Of a stretch of 64,000 bases of DNA, positions 1-10,487 are shown one piece after another (the stretch's first letter is position 1; every line of letters starts with the position of its first letter). The DNA lies in NCBI GenBank assembly GCA_025618425.1, contig CM046847.1, forward strand, positions 12,610,968 to 12,674,967. Reading direction: 5' to 3'. The position numbers and the translations under genes are program-made. The stretch comes from Heliocidaris tuberculata. Taxonomy: Eukaryota; Echinodermata; Echinoidea; Camarodonta; Echinometridae. A model generated the notes under the pieces. That model had not been told where the DNA came from, ran no database searches, and worked only from the letters and a program-made list of their open reading frames with translations.

Positions 1-1891
1 ATTGATCCAAAAGAGTGTTTATATCAAATAAACTGTAATGCCTAGAAGGTCTCTCATGCTACATTAAAGCTCATGTACAGTATTGGTAGCAAAAAGGAAA
101 TGGAAAAAGAAACAAGTTAAATATGTTCTCCTTGTATCAAAAGATGTCTGTAAGAGATCATTTGGTATTCCATCTATGATTTCTGGTGAATTTCAGTGTA
201 AATATCTGTCAGGAATGCTTGATCACTGCCATTATGCTAGTACCCATCCACCCCGACGGCTCCCGCACAGCAATCTTGGGGCTTCGCATATAGACAGCGT
301 GTGTGCACTGTGTGTAGCTACTCATTATTGGTTTTACACGTGTGTGTACAGTGTATAGCACATGCTGCCTTTGTTGGGATTTTACGTGCCTGTCCCGGCA
401 CAGAAATTAGTTTTTGCCTCTTATTTGTTTAATATTAAACTTTAGGAGGCGAAATCTTCACAGTGTCTTAGTACTGCTAGTATCTTGCTATTTATCAACA
501 AAAAATGAAGAAATCTGACGAACCGTTTTTGAGGGCTTACCAAAACTTTACATGACCTTTAAAGGGGAAGTCGACCCTAATATCAAGTTGGCTTTAACGG
601 AAAAATAAGAGAAACAGATCTGTGAAACTTTGAGCAAAGTCAGATAAAACATAAGAAAGTTATTAATTTTTTCAAGTTGCAATTGATTAGATATAAATAG
701 GCAGCTCTGTGACATATCTTGCAAGATCTTCTCCCATTTACCCTGTACTACAAAAATCATAAATTTATATTTTCTCTATTAACATAATTAAAGAAAATAT
801 TCAATCATGCACCCTCTATATAATCATTGCACTTAAAAATTTTGTTTTTACAAAACCTCTGTATGAAAACAAATTTATGCCTTCTTCAACAAATAAGAAA
901 ATGGAAATAATCATAGAAATTTTCAGTACAGAGGAGATTAGTCAGGACCTTCAAAAGATACGTCACAGAGTTGCCAATTTGTGTTTGACTGATTACAGTT
1001 TCAAACATTCATAACTTTCTGATTTATTATCAGATTACGCTCAAACTTTCAGTAATCTGTTTTTCTCATTTGGTGGACTTTTGTATTTTGTTGTGCTTTT
1101 ATAAATGGCTACATGCCATATGACCGACAACTTGGGACTTCTGAAAAGTTATCCGAGGGTTCTCGATACCGACAATCGTGGACTGTCGGTTTCTTTGAGC
1201 TGTCTGTCTCGTGGGCCGTTGGTCTTGGGAGCTGTTGGTCTACTGTCGTGTCCCCTTTTAAACTTGTAAACACCGAATGGTGTCCAATCATGAAGATAGG
1301 CGAATGTCCCCCCCCCCCCCCTCCCACCTTTTTGAATAACCTTTTTTTTTTCTCTTTTTTTTTTGCTTGTCAGAGAATTTTGGAGGCGAATGTCCCCCCC
1401 CCCCCCCCCCCGAATTTCAAAATGGATTTTGCGTCACTGTGTCCAATTCCCCATGAGCATGATGAGAGCCCACTATGGGTCTTCTATACAAGCATAGTTT
1501 GTCTCTTCCTGCAATATTGAATATAATACCAATCAAAATTACTGTGAGCTGTTTTTAATAAACATATTCCGACTGCGATGATTTGAACAAAAAATTTACA
1601 GACAACGATAGTAAATGACGTCTAACACATAATTAAGAATAGTCTCAAGATTTTTAATTTAATATTGTAATGAGCAATATGGAGTAAATTTCTGAGAGTA
1701 ACCAATGTGCTTTCTTATTCAAATCGATCATGCTAAATTGCGATTTCTTCATAGTTTTAAGGAATAATTAATAAAGTCTTTCATAATGTACAACAATGTT
1801 TTTCATTACACAGTACATAGCCAATGCACAATCACGCTATATCGTGTCTGTACTTCCCTTTTACTTCCATCTTTGCGTTTCTATTTCTCAG
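1..1891. other. Non-coding left margin with one repeat end and poly-C tracts
   Basis: No coding exon is recognised here. At about 551-660 the sequence starts with TTAAAGGGGAAGTCGACCC and continues much like the TTAA-flanked MITE at 18215-18818, so it looks like a solo or degraded end of that family. Poly-C runs lie near 1309-1322 and 1394-1411. The stretch just before 1892 is probably the last intron of the gene whose terminal exon follows. Confidence 0.5.
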
Positions 1892-2025
1892 TGTGCTACA
1901 CAGCGTACGGTGGACGGGACGCCCAAATGAATGCAAGGGACCAAATGCAAGCCTGGCGGAAAGTCCTCAGTTTCTTCCGCGAACACCTGGGACAAATGGA
2001 AACCTTCCGCTCTGACTGGCTATAA
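1892..2025 (+). CDS. Terminal exon of a dienelactone-hydrolase-like alpha/beta hydrolase (partial)
   Basis: A pyrimidine-rich tract ending in TTTCTCAG gives a textbook splice acceptor at 1891. The exon then reads open for 44 codons to TAA at 2023-2025. The peptide runs from CYTAYGGRDAQMNAR through MQAWRKVLSFFREHLGQM to a C-terminal SDWL. The pattern (GGRDA, then Ala-rich helix, then a W..VL.FF..HL helix) resembles the last helix of dienelactone hydrolase/carboxymethylenebutenolidase proteins, where it packs behind the nucleophile-His active site. No catalytic residue lies in this exon, so the assignment rests on the C-terminal helix alone. Upstream exons are not seen and probably lie left of the window. 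Exon reality is fairly sure; the family name is tentative. Confidence 0.5.
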
Positions 2026-2540
2026 TATTATCATGAAATATGAAGTTGATGAATTGAAGTGAGCCCTACATGATATCCACAACAAGGTCACCCCCCCAAA
2101 AAAAAAAAAAACAACAACAACAAAAAAACAAAACAAAAAAACAATAGAAATCGAAATGAAGAGGAAATAGCAAAAACCCTTACAAATTAGGGAAAAATGC
2201 TTGGTTTCCTCCTCGTACACCTCTGTTAAGTGGAAATGTTCCTGATCGCAGACTGGACATAGCAGGAAAATCTGCTCATAGTGTGCGTATGCAATAATTA
2301 TTGTAGCTTTAATATCCGTTGGATTGTTATTTTTAATGTTTTGTTGTTGTTGTTGCTTTTTCTTTGTTTCTAAGCTGAAGAGCCTGCATGGGAGACCATG
2401 CTTAATTAAATTCCATTTCATATTTTGCGTCGATTCTCTGGAATAGGTCCCGTATGACATATCTGTTTGTCTTGTAATTTATTACTTGACTACGAAAAAT
2501 ATTGATAAAAGTTTCTTTTTTTCCGGTATTGTCTTATAGG

Positions 2541-3502
2541 CAGTGGCGGCACCAAGGGGGGGCATTTGCCCCCCCCCCCCCAGTCAGAAGCTTTGCCCCC
2601 CCAGTTGCCCCCCCCCCCCCCAATAATTTTCGGGAGTGAAAAAAAATAAAAGGGTGGAAAATGAAAAAGAAAAGAAAAGGAAAGAAAAAAGTGAAAAAGG
2701 AATGGAGAAAAGAAGGAAAAAGAAAGAAAACGGAAACTTGGAAAGCAGTGGCGGCATCAAGGTGGGGGGGGGGGGCATGGGGCAAATTTGTTCGCTCAGC
2801 TCGTGTAAATATCCTCAAATTTGGGTAGTTTTATAGCCGAATAATTCTGTACATTTCCACTATAATAGTGTCAAAATTTTGCTCGCTCGCTTCGCTCGCT
2901 CGTAATACAGGTCTATAACTCCCACCACATAATCAGGCCGCGAGATGATCAAATGTCCTCTTATGGGGTAGTAGTTTTATAGCCAAATAATCATTTCTGT
3001 ACATTTTCACCACAAAAAGTTTCAAAATTTTTGCTCGTTCGCAATGTATAACTACCACCTTATTATCGGGCAGCAAGATGCTCAAATGTCCTCATATCTG
3101 GGTAGTTTCATAGCCGAATATAATTTCTGTACATTTTCACGACAAAAAGTGTTCGCAATAAATAGCTACAATCTCATAATCGGGCAGCAAGATGCTCAAA
3201 TGTCCTCATGCATATTGGGGTAGTTTTATAGCCAAATATGTAATTTCTGTACATTTTTACTACGAAAAATGTCAAAAATTTTGCTCGCTCGCTTCGCTCG
3301 CTCGCAGTATATAACTAACACCTCTTTATAATCGGGCAGTTCAGCTAGATGCTCAAAATGTCCTCATATCTGGGTAGGTTAATAGCCAAATATTCTGACA
3401 TTTTCACTACAAAAGTGTCCAAAAATTTTTTGTCCGCCCTTGCCCCCCCCCAACATTTTCTTTTGCCCCCCCCCCACTTTAAAAATCCTGGTGCCGCCAC
3501 TG
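2541..3502. mobile_element. TIR element (CAGTGGCGGCACC ends) with 9-bp target duplication
   Basis: The left end reads CAGTGGCGGCACCAAGG and the right end CCTGGTGCCGCCACTG, an imperfect inverted repeat with poly-C/poly-G just inside. Both ends are bordered by TCTTATAGG (2532-2540 and 3503-3511), a 9-bp direct repeat. The ends look hAT-like, but hAT duplications are normally 8 bp; 9 bp is more typical of Mutator-type elements. A second CAGTGGCGGCATCAAGG lies at about 2744, suggesting a nested or duplicated end. No transposase is encoded. Confidence 0.75.
2800..3430. repeat. Five-copy tandem repeat, unit about 120-150 bp
   Basis: The words TTTTATAGCC, TTCTGTACATTTTCAC, TTTGCTCGCTCGC and GATGCTCAAATGTCCTC recur in order. 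The CTGTACATTT word falls near 2847, 2997, 3127 and 3247, with a decayed copy near 3390. The array fills the interior of the 2541-3502 TIR element. Confidence 0.8.
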
Positions 3503-3944
3503 TCTTATAGGCCAAACAACCAACAACTATTTTTCATAGGTCATGCGTACGGTCAAAAGGGCCAGACAATTTATCCCCCATTGTCATGTAAGACATACGC
3601 GAAATATTCCCAAAGAATTTTTTAAAATATCAAAGTGAAGTCATATTCACAAAAAATAAACATGTACTTATAAACATTGGCTCATGATTATAGGTTTACC
3701 GGTGACGTTTTCTCTATTGGTCCTCAAGAAGTCATTGATACCAAATAAAGCATATTTTAAAATCTTGTAATGCTGATCTTCCATTCCAAATGAGAAACCA
3801 GTTATTTTGTGCAGATTGTGCTATAAATTTTCTTTTCACAATCCTGACATTTGAAATAAAATATATTTTATAAGCAGCAAAACTATTCATTGAAAGTTTG
3901 CAATCCATTTCATGAATGTGTACGAATGTAAAATGTAAAATAGA

Positions 3945-4211
3945 GACAAAGGTATGAGGAGATGGAAGGTAGAAATTAGTTCGTAATATCAAACATTACC
4001 ATGCACCCGTTGTAGGTTCCCCTATTATGGCGACCTATAATACAAATTTAGTAATAAAAAATAATAAAAACAAAATGATAATTTTAAAAAAAAGACAAAG
4101 ATAAAATTCGTCACCCCTGTAGCGTGTAGTATACTGTATGCTGTAAAAGATATGAGAGGAACCAAAATTCAAATGATATGAAAAACGAAGATAGTGGAGG
4201 GATGTAAAGAC
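3945..4211. repeat. Dispersed repeat, copy A
   Basis: This stretch (AGACAAAGGTATGAGGAGAT, then GGTTCCCCTATTATGGCGAC, then CCCTGTAGCGTGTAG) recurs with substitutions at about 6613-6872 in the same orientation. No coding capacity is seen. Confidence 0.7.
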
Positions 4212-4248
4212 CTAATTTTTGTCTCGCCAAACGAAGGTGGAGACGAGA

Positions 4249-4507
4249 TCAAAGGATCGAATTGGCCTCCGTCGTTGGTCGTCCGTCACATATGTTAAAG
4301 TTTACCAGTAAGACTCTCTTGTGACAAATAACTTGGCAACCATTAATCATATTGTAACCAAGCTTGGGCCAGAGATGTACTTGGGGGACCTTCACGTTAT
4401 GGTGCTGTCGACGGTCACATGCTAAGGTCAAATGTCATTTGAGGTCATATGTTAAAGTTTACCTGAAAGATTCTCTTGTGACAAAACACTTGGCAACCGT
4501 TAGTTCT
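4249..4507. repeat. Tandem repeat arm split by a TIR element (left part)
   Basis: Units containing GTCACATATGTTAAAGTTTACC, TCTCTTGTGACAAA, CTTGGCAACC and GGGGGACCTTCA repeat here. The same series resumes at 5978 (ACCAAACTTGGGTCGGGGAT, GGGGGACCTTCATGG), so the element at 4509-5975 interrupts one array. Confidence 0.7.
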
Positions 4508-4508
4508 A

Positions 4509-4588
4509 CCGAGTGTCAACAAAAAAAAAGAAAAAAAGGATACACTTTTAAAATGGCTCCCAAATAATTTTTATCGAATTTTGGGAAA

Positions 4589-4650
<62 letters not shown>

Positions 4651-5913
4651 CTGAAAGTCTCTTCTATCATATGACAGCCAAAAGTCCGAAAATGGTTTAT
4701 GCTTGAGTGAGCACTGCCCACTTTTGTAAAGGACATGAAAATTAGGTTGCGCAGGAATTGGTTATCCACTTTGGATAAAGTGAAAAGTTATCCAGTTTAG
4801 AAATTGCTGATTGTCTGATTAGTTTATGATAAATCATGATGGATATGGGTTTGTGCAGTGAATGACATGGCTTATGGATTCAATGAGTGATCATGTATTG
4901 TCTTTTTAATCACAATTTGATTATGGCAGTTGTTTTGACAGTACCGTATTATCTGGTGTTGATGTCTGTGGTAATTAATTGTAGCGGTGCTCCTGGTAGT
5001 TCGTGTTGAGGGGGGGGGGGGGGGGGGGTGGTTGTGTGTTGTTGTGTGCGTGTGTGTGTGTGACGTGTCACAATTCTGGGAGGTGTTTTTCATTGTCAAA
5101 GGGTATCTCTTTCTTAACTAAGCTGACATAATTGACTGATTTATTACTGTTGAATGACTGATTGGTTGGTTGTTGACTATGATTGATTGGTTGATTGATT
5201 GACTGGTTGGTTGGTTGATTGATTGGTTGTTTGATTGTTTTTGTGTTGATTGATTGATTCATGATTGATCGATTTGATTGATTGACTGAATCAGTGTTTG
5301 GTTAATCGATTGATTGATTGAATCAGTGTTTAATTGATTGATAGATTGATTGAATCAGTGTATGATTGATTGAATAAGTGTATGATTGATTGATTGAATA
5401 AGTGTTTGTTTGATTGATTGATTGATTGGATCAGTGTTTGATTCTGAATATCAAATTTCTGTTTCTGAATAATGGTGACATAGACCATGCCATACCCAGC
5501 ACAAATCACAACCCTAATAATTCATTATCAATTACCACAGATCAACAGCGGGTAATGCTTTTAAAACTTCCACAGTCAAATTATGATCACTGATGCATAA
5601 ACTTTTGATTACATCACACCATGTCATACACCGCACAACCTATATCCATGATAATCTATCATAAACTCATCATCCCATACGCAAAATCTAAGCTGGAGAA
5701 CTTCTCATCTCAGCCAAAATGGATAGTGAATTCCTGCGCAACCTATTTTTCACGTCCTTTACAAAAGTGGGCAGTGCTCACCCAAGCATGAACTATTTTT
5801 GGACTTTTTTGGTGTCATATGATAGAAGAGACCTTCAGCGCTATCCATATACATAAAAACTTTCCCCAAAGTTCACTCAGTTTTTTTTAATTTGGGGGCG
5901 TTTTAAAAGTTTA

Positions 5914-5948
<35 letters not shown>

Positions 5949-5975
5949 GAGGGGGGGGGGGGAGGGGACACTCGG
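4509..5975. mobile_element. TA-flanked TIR element with about 290-bp arms (CCGAGTGTC ends)
   Basis: The element starts CCGAGTGTC and ends GACACTCGG, bordered on both sides by TA. The arms 4509-4790 and 5700-5975 are inverted copies: AATTCCTGCGCAACCTA, TTTACAAAAGTGGGCAGTG and GTCATATGATAGAAGAGAC occur in the right arm and reverse-complemented in the left. The TA duplication fits the Tc1/mariner group, but no transposase is present. The interior holds (AT)n at 4592-4650, a GT/GGGG tract and a TGAT-rich repeat. Confidence 0.8.
5110..5445. repeat. Degenerate TGAT/TTGAATCAGTG minisatellite
   Basis: GATTGATTGATTG blocks alternate with TTGAATCAGTGTTTG words. It fills the centre of the TIR element at 4509-5975. 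Confidence 0.85.
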
Positions 5976-5977
5976 TA

Positions 5978-6235
5978 TAGTGACCAAACTTGGGTCGGGG
6001 ATGCATTTGGGGGACCTTCATGGTATTGTGCTGTCAACTGTCAACTGGGTTGCAAACTAAGGTCAAAGGTCATTTGAGGGTCATATGTCTTTCAATGTTG
6101 AATGTAAGTGTTTAGTCCAAGACTCTCTTAAGACTAGCAATTTTGCAAACATTGTTCCATGTGCAAACTTGGGTCAGGGATAATCTTTGCGACATTCATG
6201 TAATTTGGTCACAGATGGGCGAGACCCAATCTGGC
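5978..6235. repeat. Tandem repeat arm split by a TIR element (right part)
   Basis: Continuation of the array at 4249-4507: it carries the TTGGGTCGGGGATGCATTTG word that follows the CTTGGCAACC word in uninterrupted units. Confidence 0.65.
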
Positions 6236-6612
6236 TATTGCCTTTTTCTCTACATCATAATTTTTCTATCACTTGTAAACAAGTGTATCATGTCACAGTC
6301 TTCATCTTCCCATTCTATCACCTGATCTTTATAACTACTAATCAGATAGTGTATTAAACCAGGATGTTTATGTAAATTAAATGGAAATGTTATCGCGACT
6401 GAAATGGCGGTCGCCTTTACTGACCTTTAGTTAAAAGCGCAATTTCAGTATTCAAACTTGTCTATTACTCAACAGTAATAATATGTGAAGCTGATATTTT
6501 AGTATACCCACATGCAACACCAAAAGACAGAGCATTTTTTTTTTTTTTTTTTGGGGGGGGGGGAGGGTTTGGATCATGTTTTTTTTTTCCATGTAAAGAA
6601 TAAATGTTTGCG

Positions 6613-6869
6613 AAAGACAAAGATATGAGGAGATGGAAGGTAGAAATTTATAACGTAATATAAGGAGGTTCCCCTTTTATGGCGACTTATTATACAAGTT
6701 TTTGTGGGGTTTTTTAAAGAAAAAAAACAGAGGAAACAAAATAAACAAAATACCGTAGCCCCTGTAGCGTGTAGCTTACTGTACTGTTCACTGTACATAA
6801 TTTATGTAAGAGATAATAAATCAAAATTCAAATGATATGAAAAACAAAGATTGTGGAGGGGTGCAAAAA

Positions 6870-6872
<3 letters not shown>
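6613..6872. repeat. Dispersed repeat, copy B
   Basis: Direct-orientation copy of 3945-4211, sharing AAGGTAGAAATT, TTTATGGCGAC and CCCCTGTAGCGTGTAG. A poly-T run begins directly after it. Confidence 0.7.
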
Positions 6873-6903
<31 letters not shown>

Positions 6904-7124
6904 TAATGTAGGACTTGTCTCCAAATTATATTTTTTTCAATTACTTGTAAACAAATATATCATGTTACAGTCCTTATCATTCCAATCTATCACCTGATAG
7001 TACTAATACTAATGATAATACTAATGAGATTATAAAACCAGGATGTTCATGTATTTAAAAAAAAAAAATAGATGGGAAATGTTATTGCGACCGGCATGTC
7101 GACTTTATTTGGTTGACGGTTGCA

Positions 7125-7325
7125 TGTCGTTTTTCCGAAGGTTCATTTTTATCCCCATTTTCGTTTTTCCCGAAGTTCATTCTTCCGAAAGGTTCGTTAT
7201 TCCCAAGGATCGCAATTCTGAAGGCTTGTTCCTCCGAATGTTCGTATTTCCGAAGGTTCAAAATTCCGAAAATGAAGTAAAGGTTATGATTCCGAAGGTT
7301 CATAACTCCGAAAATGCAATACAAC
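7125..7325. repeat. TTCCGAAGGTTCGTAATTCCG minisatellite, first array
   Basis: Short words TTCCGAAGGTTC and ATTCCGAAAATG recur in loose order. The same words form a second array at 26390-26735. The array reads open for a while on both strands, but this comes from the word structure and not from coding. Confidence 0.8.
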
Positions 7326-7379
7326 CCTATATCATTTCGTCAATAGTTTTGTCCAATAACAATGTGGTGTAGGCTACTT

Positions 7380-8062
7380 ACCAACGTTGGTCTATATACC
7401 CATTTTTGTCCTATTATCAAGTTGTCTAATATCCAGTATGTCCAATACCCATTTTGTCTAATAGCCATTTCGGCCAATCCCATTTCGTCTACATGGTCTA
7501 ATCATACTTCGTTTAATTACCATTACATCTAGCCACCATTTCGTCCACTGAGCAGTTAGTCTAATGATCACTTCGTCTATTGCCTAATTGGTCTAATAAT
7601 CTATGGCTATTTAATAGACAAAATGGTTGTGGACAATAAGGCTATTAGCCCTACTCGTTATTGAACGAAACGCTGATTGAACAATATGTATACAGTGCGT
7701 CCCAGACAAAAATTAAATCAGTCAGAAAAAGTCTCCCAAAATAAACATTTCAAAATATTTGAAGCAAAATTTCATACCTATGAATAGCAAACGGTCACTT
7801 TTTTTTTGTTTTTTGGGGGGGTTCTTTTTTTGGGGGGGTGTCATTTGATAGAAGAAAACCTAAGTTAATCACAGGCATAAAAATCTCCCTTAAATATTTT
7901 GAAATATTTATTTGGGGAGACTTTTTCTGATTGTTAACTTTTGGGGGGACGCACTGTAGTGCATTGGACAAACTTATATTAGACCAAATGATGTTAGACC
8001 AAATGGGAATTGCACCAAAAGGCATTACATCAAACTGCAATGAACCAGCAGGATATTCTAGA
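7380..8062. repeat. GTCTAATNNCCATTTCGTC minisatellite, interrupted by a small TIR element
   Basis: The words GTCTAATA, CCATTTCGTCTA and TTTTGTC recur from 7380 to 7690. The reverse-complement form (TTAGACCAAATG) appears at 7979-8060, so the two flanks of the 7693-7956 insertion are in opposite orientation and may be arms of one larger palindromic repeat. Confidence 0.65.
7693..7956. mobile_element. 264-bp TA-flanked MITE (CAGTGCGTCCC ends)
   Basis: It begins CAGTGCGTCCCAGAC and ends GGGGGGACGCACTG, with TA on both sides (7691-7692 and 7957-7958). The subterminal words CAGAAAAAGTCTCCC and GGGGAGACTTTTTCTG are inverted partners. A Tc1/mariner-type MITE is likely. Confidence 0.8.
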
Positions 8063-8089
8063 ACATGCCATTTCCCCCGATGATTTTTC

Positions 8090-8126
<37 letters not shown>

Positions 8127-8399
8127 TTTACAAATTACACACTGGAAACAAGGAATAGAAGGGTGTTGCTGAAAACAATGAAAATGATAGCAAATATTTG
8201 GCTTGATCAGTAAATGATAATGTAAACATTCAGGCAAGGATTTTTACCGTATATTGATTATCCCCATTATTGCATTAAGAGGTACAAAACACAAAAAAGG
8301 AATATTTCGCTAGGTCTCTTCGAGGTTCGATGTCCGTATACTGTATTTAAGATGCGGGCTTCAAATATTAGTTCTAGAAAGAGTTATTGCAATTTAAAA

Positions 8400-8565
8400 A
8401 AAAATAAACAAACAAAAACAAAAAAAAAACAAAACAAAACAAAAGAAAAAAGATTCAACTCAATCCCTGCAAGGACCAAAATATGGCAGTTCAAAAAAAA
8501 AAACAAAAAAAAAAAAATTCAACTCAATCCCTGCAAGGACCAAAATATGGCAGTTCAAAAATTCA
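8400..8565. repeat. Tandem duplication of a 44-bp unit with poly-A
   Basis: The phrase from TTCAACTCAATCCCTGCAAG through ATATGGCAGTTCAAAAA occurs twice, at about 8453 and 8518, separated by A-rich sequence. Confidence 0.8.
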
Positions 8566-8779
8566 TGTATTTGTTGGTATACTCATGCATTTATGTCGAG
8601 ACTCATTGGTGTTGAAAGGGGTGAGGGGCAACTCGAGGCCAATGACCAATCCAATTTTTCCATCTCGATGATAAATGCTTGTTACATGACTGGCCCGCCC
8701 ACTTTAAAAATCGTGACGCCCTCGCGATCGTCGTCTTGACTTCCTTTGACACGAATGCGGGGCGTCGTTGGACTGATGT

Positions 8780-8881
8780 GGAGGGTTTAACGACCCCCCC
8801 CCCCCCCCCCCCCCATTACACGTGCTTATAGAGCCATGTTTGCGAAACCTAAATGCGTGGTTTTCTTCTTTTTTTTTAAAT

Positions 8882-8916
<35 letters not shown>

Positions 8917-8925
8917 TTTGCTTGC
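8780..8925. repeat. Poly-C run and (TTTA)n microsatellite
   Basis: A C run of about 20 lies near 8795-8814. Some 60 bp later TTTA is repeated about eleven times. No gene is seen between 8060 and 10000. Confidence 0.9.
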
Positions 8926-10000
8926 TCGTTGCTCACTAACTTGCTTGTCAGCGAATTTGAAAATCTAGGGCCTTTGGGGGGATTCTTGGTAATTATTAGT
9001 TTGGTCTTACCCCCTATTCAAAGTGGTCTAGCGATGCCATTACACGAATGTAACTTGGAATGTTTTAACTCTATAGTATCCGCCTCAGATTTTGGCACGC
9101 GAACGAGACGGTGGTAGACTTTGAGATGGTGATGGGGCGTGTGTTTGGCACATAATCATCTTGTACTCGTCTACGTTGGTCAGCTGAATTGAAGTTGGAA
9201 GATTTCAACTATCGACTTTGGCTGCAAAAAGAGCAACTTGAAGTGAGTATACCTCTGTTAATAAAAGGCAGATAGTGTCGTACATTTTTCACAGATCTCC
9301 GATGATAAGGTGATTCTGCTCTTTTAGTGGATATTACCTTTAAAATTCTAGGCCTACATATTTGATTTTATAAACTGGATTATATTGATATTACTGCATG
9401 GGACTTTTGAAATTTAGTTGAGGCATCTTATACTTTTAAATGACAGCCTTTATCTTAGATTAAGGGTCCAAAATTAGACAAAATTTTGGAATAAAATCAG
9501 TGGCGGAGAAAGGCAACAGGTCGCTAAACCAAGACTTGTCTTTAAGGACAGTAATTTTGACCGTTTGACTGTTTTGTTTTGTTTTTGTTTTTTTGCGAGA
9601 TAACAAATTTCAGATACTTTCTTTCAAGATTCAGTTTTATTACCTGAAGTCCAGATGATTCCCTGTTATAGGGAATCATCTATTATAATAATAGAAACTA
9701 AGGCCGCCACCGCCGCTGTGGCTGCACATGGTGGCGTTAGGGGGAGCTAGGAGCGACTGACTAAAATGGCAGAGTGATAACTTTTTTGCTTGTAAGAAAT
9801 TCAAGAGACATGTAACGCATCCTGTAAAATGCGAAACCTTTTGTTTAGGAATGTCAGCACTTAAAAACCTATACCCCCTTACAAAAACTCCGGTCCGTCA
9901 GAGCAAACCCTTCAATGAAAGCGGCGCTATAACCTAGCAGTTTTACATACGTAAAGCCCGCTGCACACTCCCGTGGATTAAGAAAAATTTAGTCTCTATA

Positions 10001-10121
10001 TTTGTTCAATTCGATAGAATTCATGCCACATCAAACAGTGAACAGTAGACCCATACACATAATTATGTAGGAGCCAATTGTTCACTGTCTACTGTGGCAT
10101 GAATTCTATTGAATATTGTAC
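10001..10121. mobile_element. Foldback/MITE copy with TTGTTCAATTCGATAGAATTC end
   Basis: The left arm TTCGATAGAATTCATGCCAC plus a following AACAGTGAACAGTAGAC is inverted as GTTCACTGTCTACTGTGGC and ATGAATTCTATTGAA at 10079-10113. A further partial end (TTGTTCAATTCGAAAGAATTC) lies at 10241, and a relative at 16129-16400. Confidence 0.7.
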
Positions 10122-10487
10122 AATCAGTCGGCGCAAACGACGGTAGTGAAATAACACCTTTTGTTAGCCTTAAGTGTAATGACAGGGTGTTACGATCCAT
10201 TGCTATCGATGGTGATAACAATGTCGTGACGCATACTGCATTGTTCAATTCGAAAGAATTCATTTTTTCAATGAATTATATTTTGCTTTGATCATTTGTA
10301 ACCTATTTTGAATCTTCATTTGTATCTGTATATTGATGATAATCCAAAATTGTGGATTTTAGTTCAATAAATTGATTTGATTTGATTTTTGATTTTATTT
10401 AATCTGATCTGATTTGCAGCAACAAGATGTAAACAATAAACCCCTACAGATAGTGCCGGATGCGCCTTGCCGCGCCCGCATTGTCCG

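Noticed and set aside
2020..2818. ORFs rich in poly-Pro, poly-Phe or poly-Lys around homopolymer tracts
   Set aside because: Products of poly-C, poly-T and poly-A runs; the same pattern recurs at 19.7, 20.2 and 41.2 kb.
7043..7372. 109-codon ORF in the TTCCGAAGGTTC array
   Set aside because: Repeated peptide words (IPKVHNSEN) come from the minisatellite, and the reverse strand is open too.
9180..9246. Possible exon reading LKLEDFNYRLWLQKEQLE before a GTGAGT donor
   Set aside because: The donor is good, but no acceptor, start or neighbouring exon was found and I recognise no family, so it was not listed as a gene.
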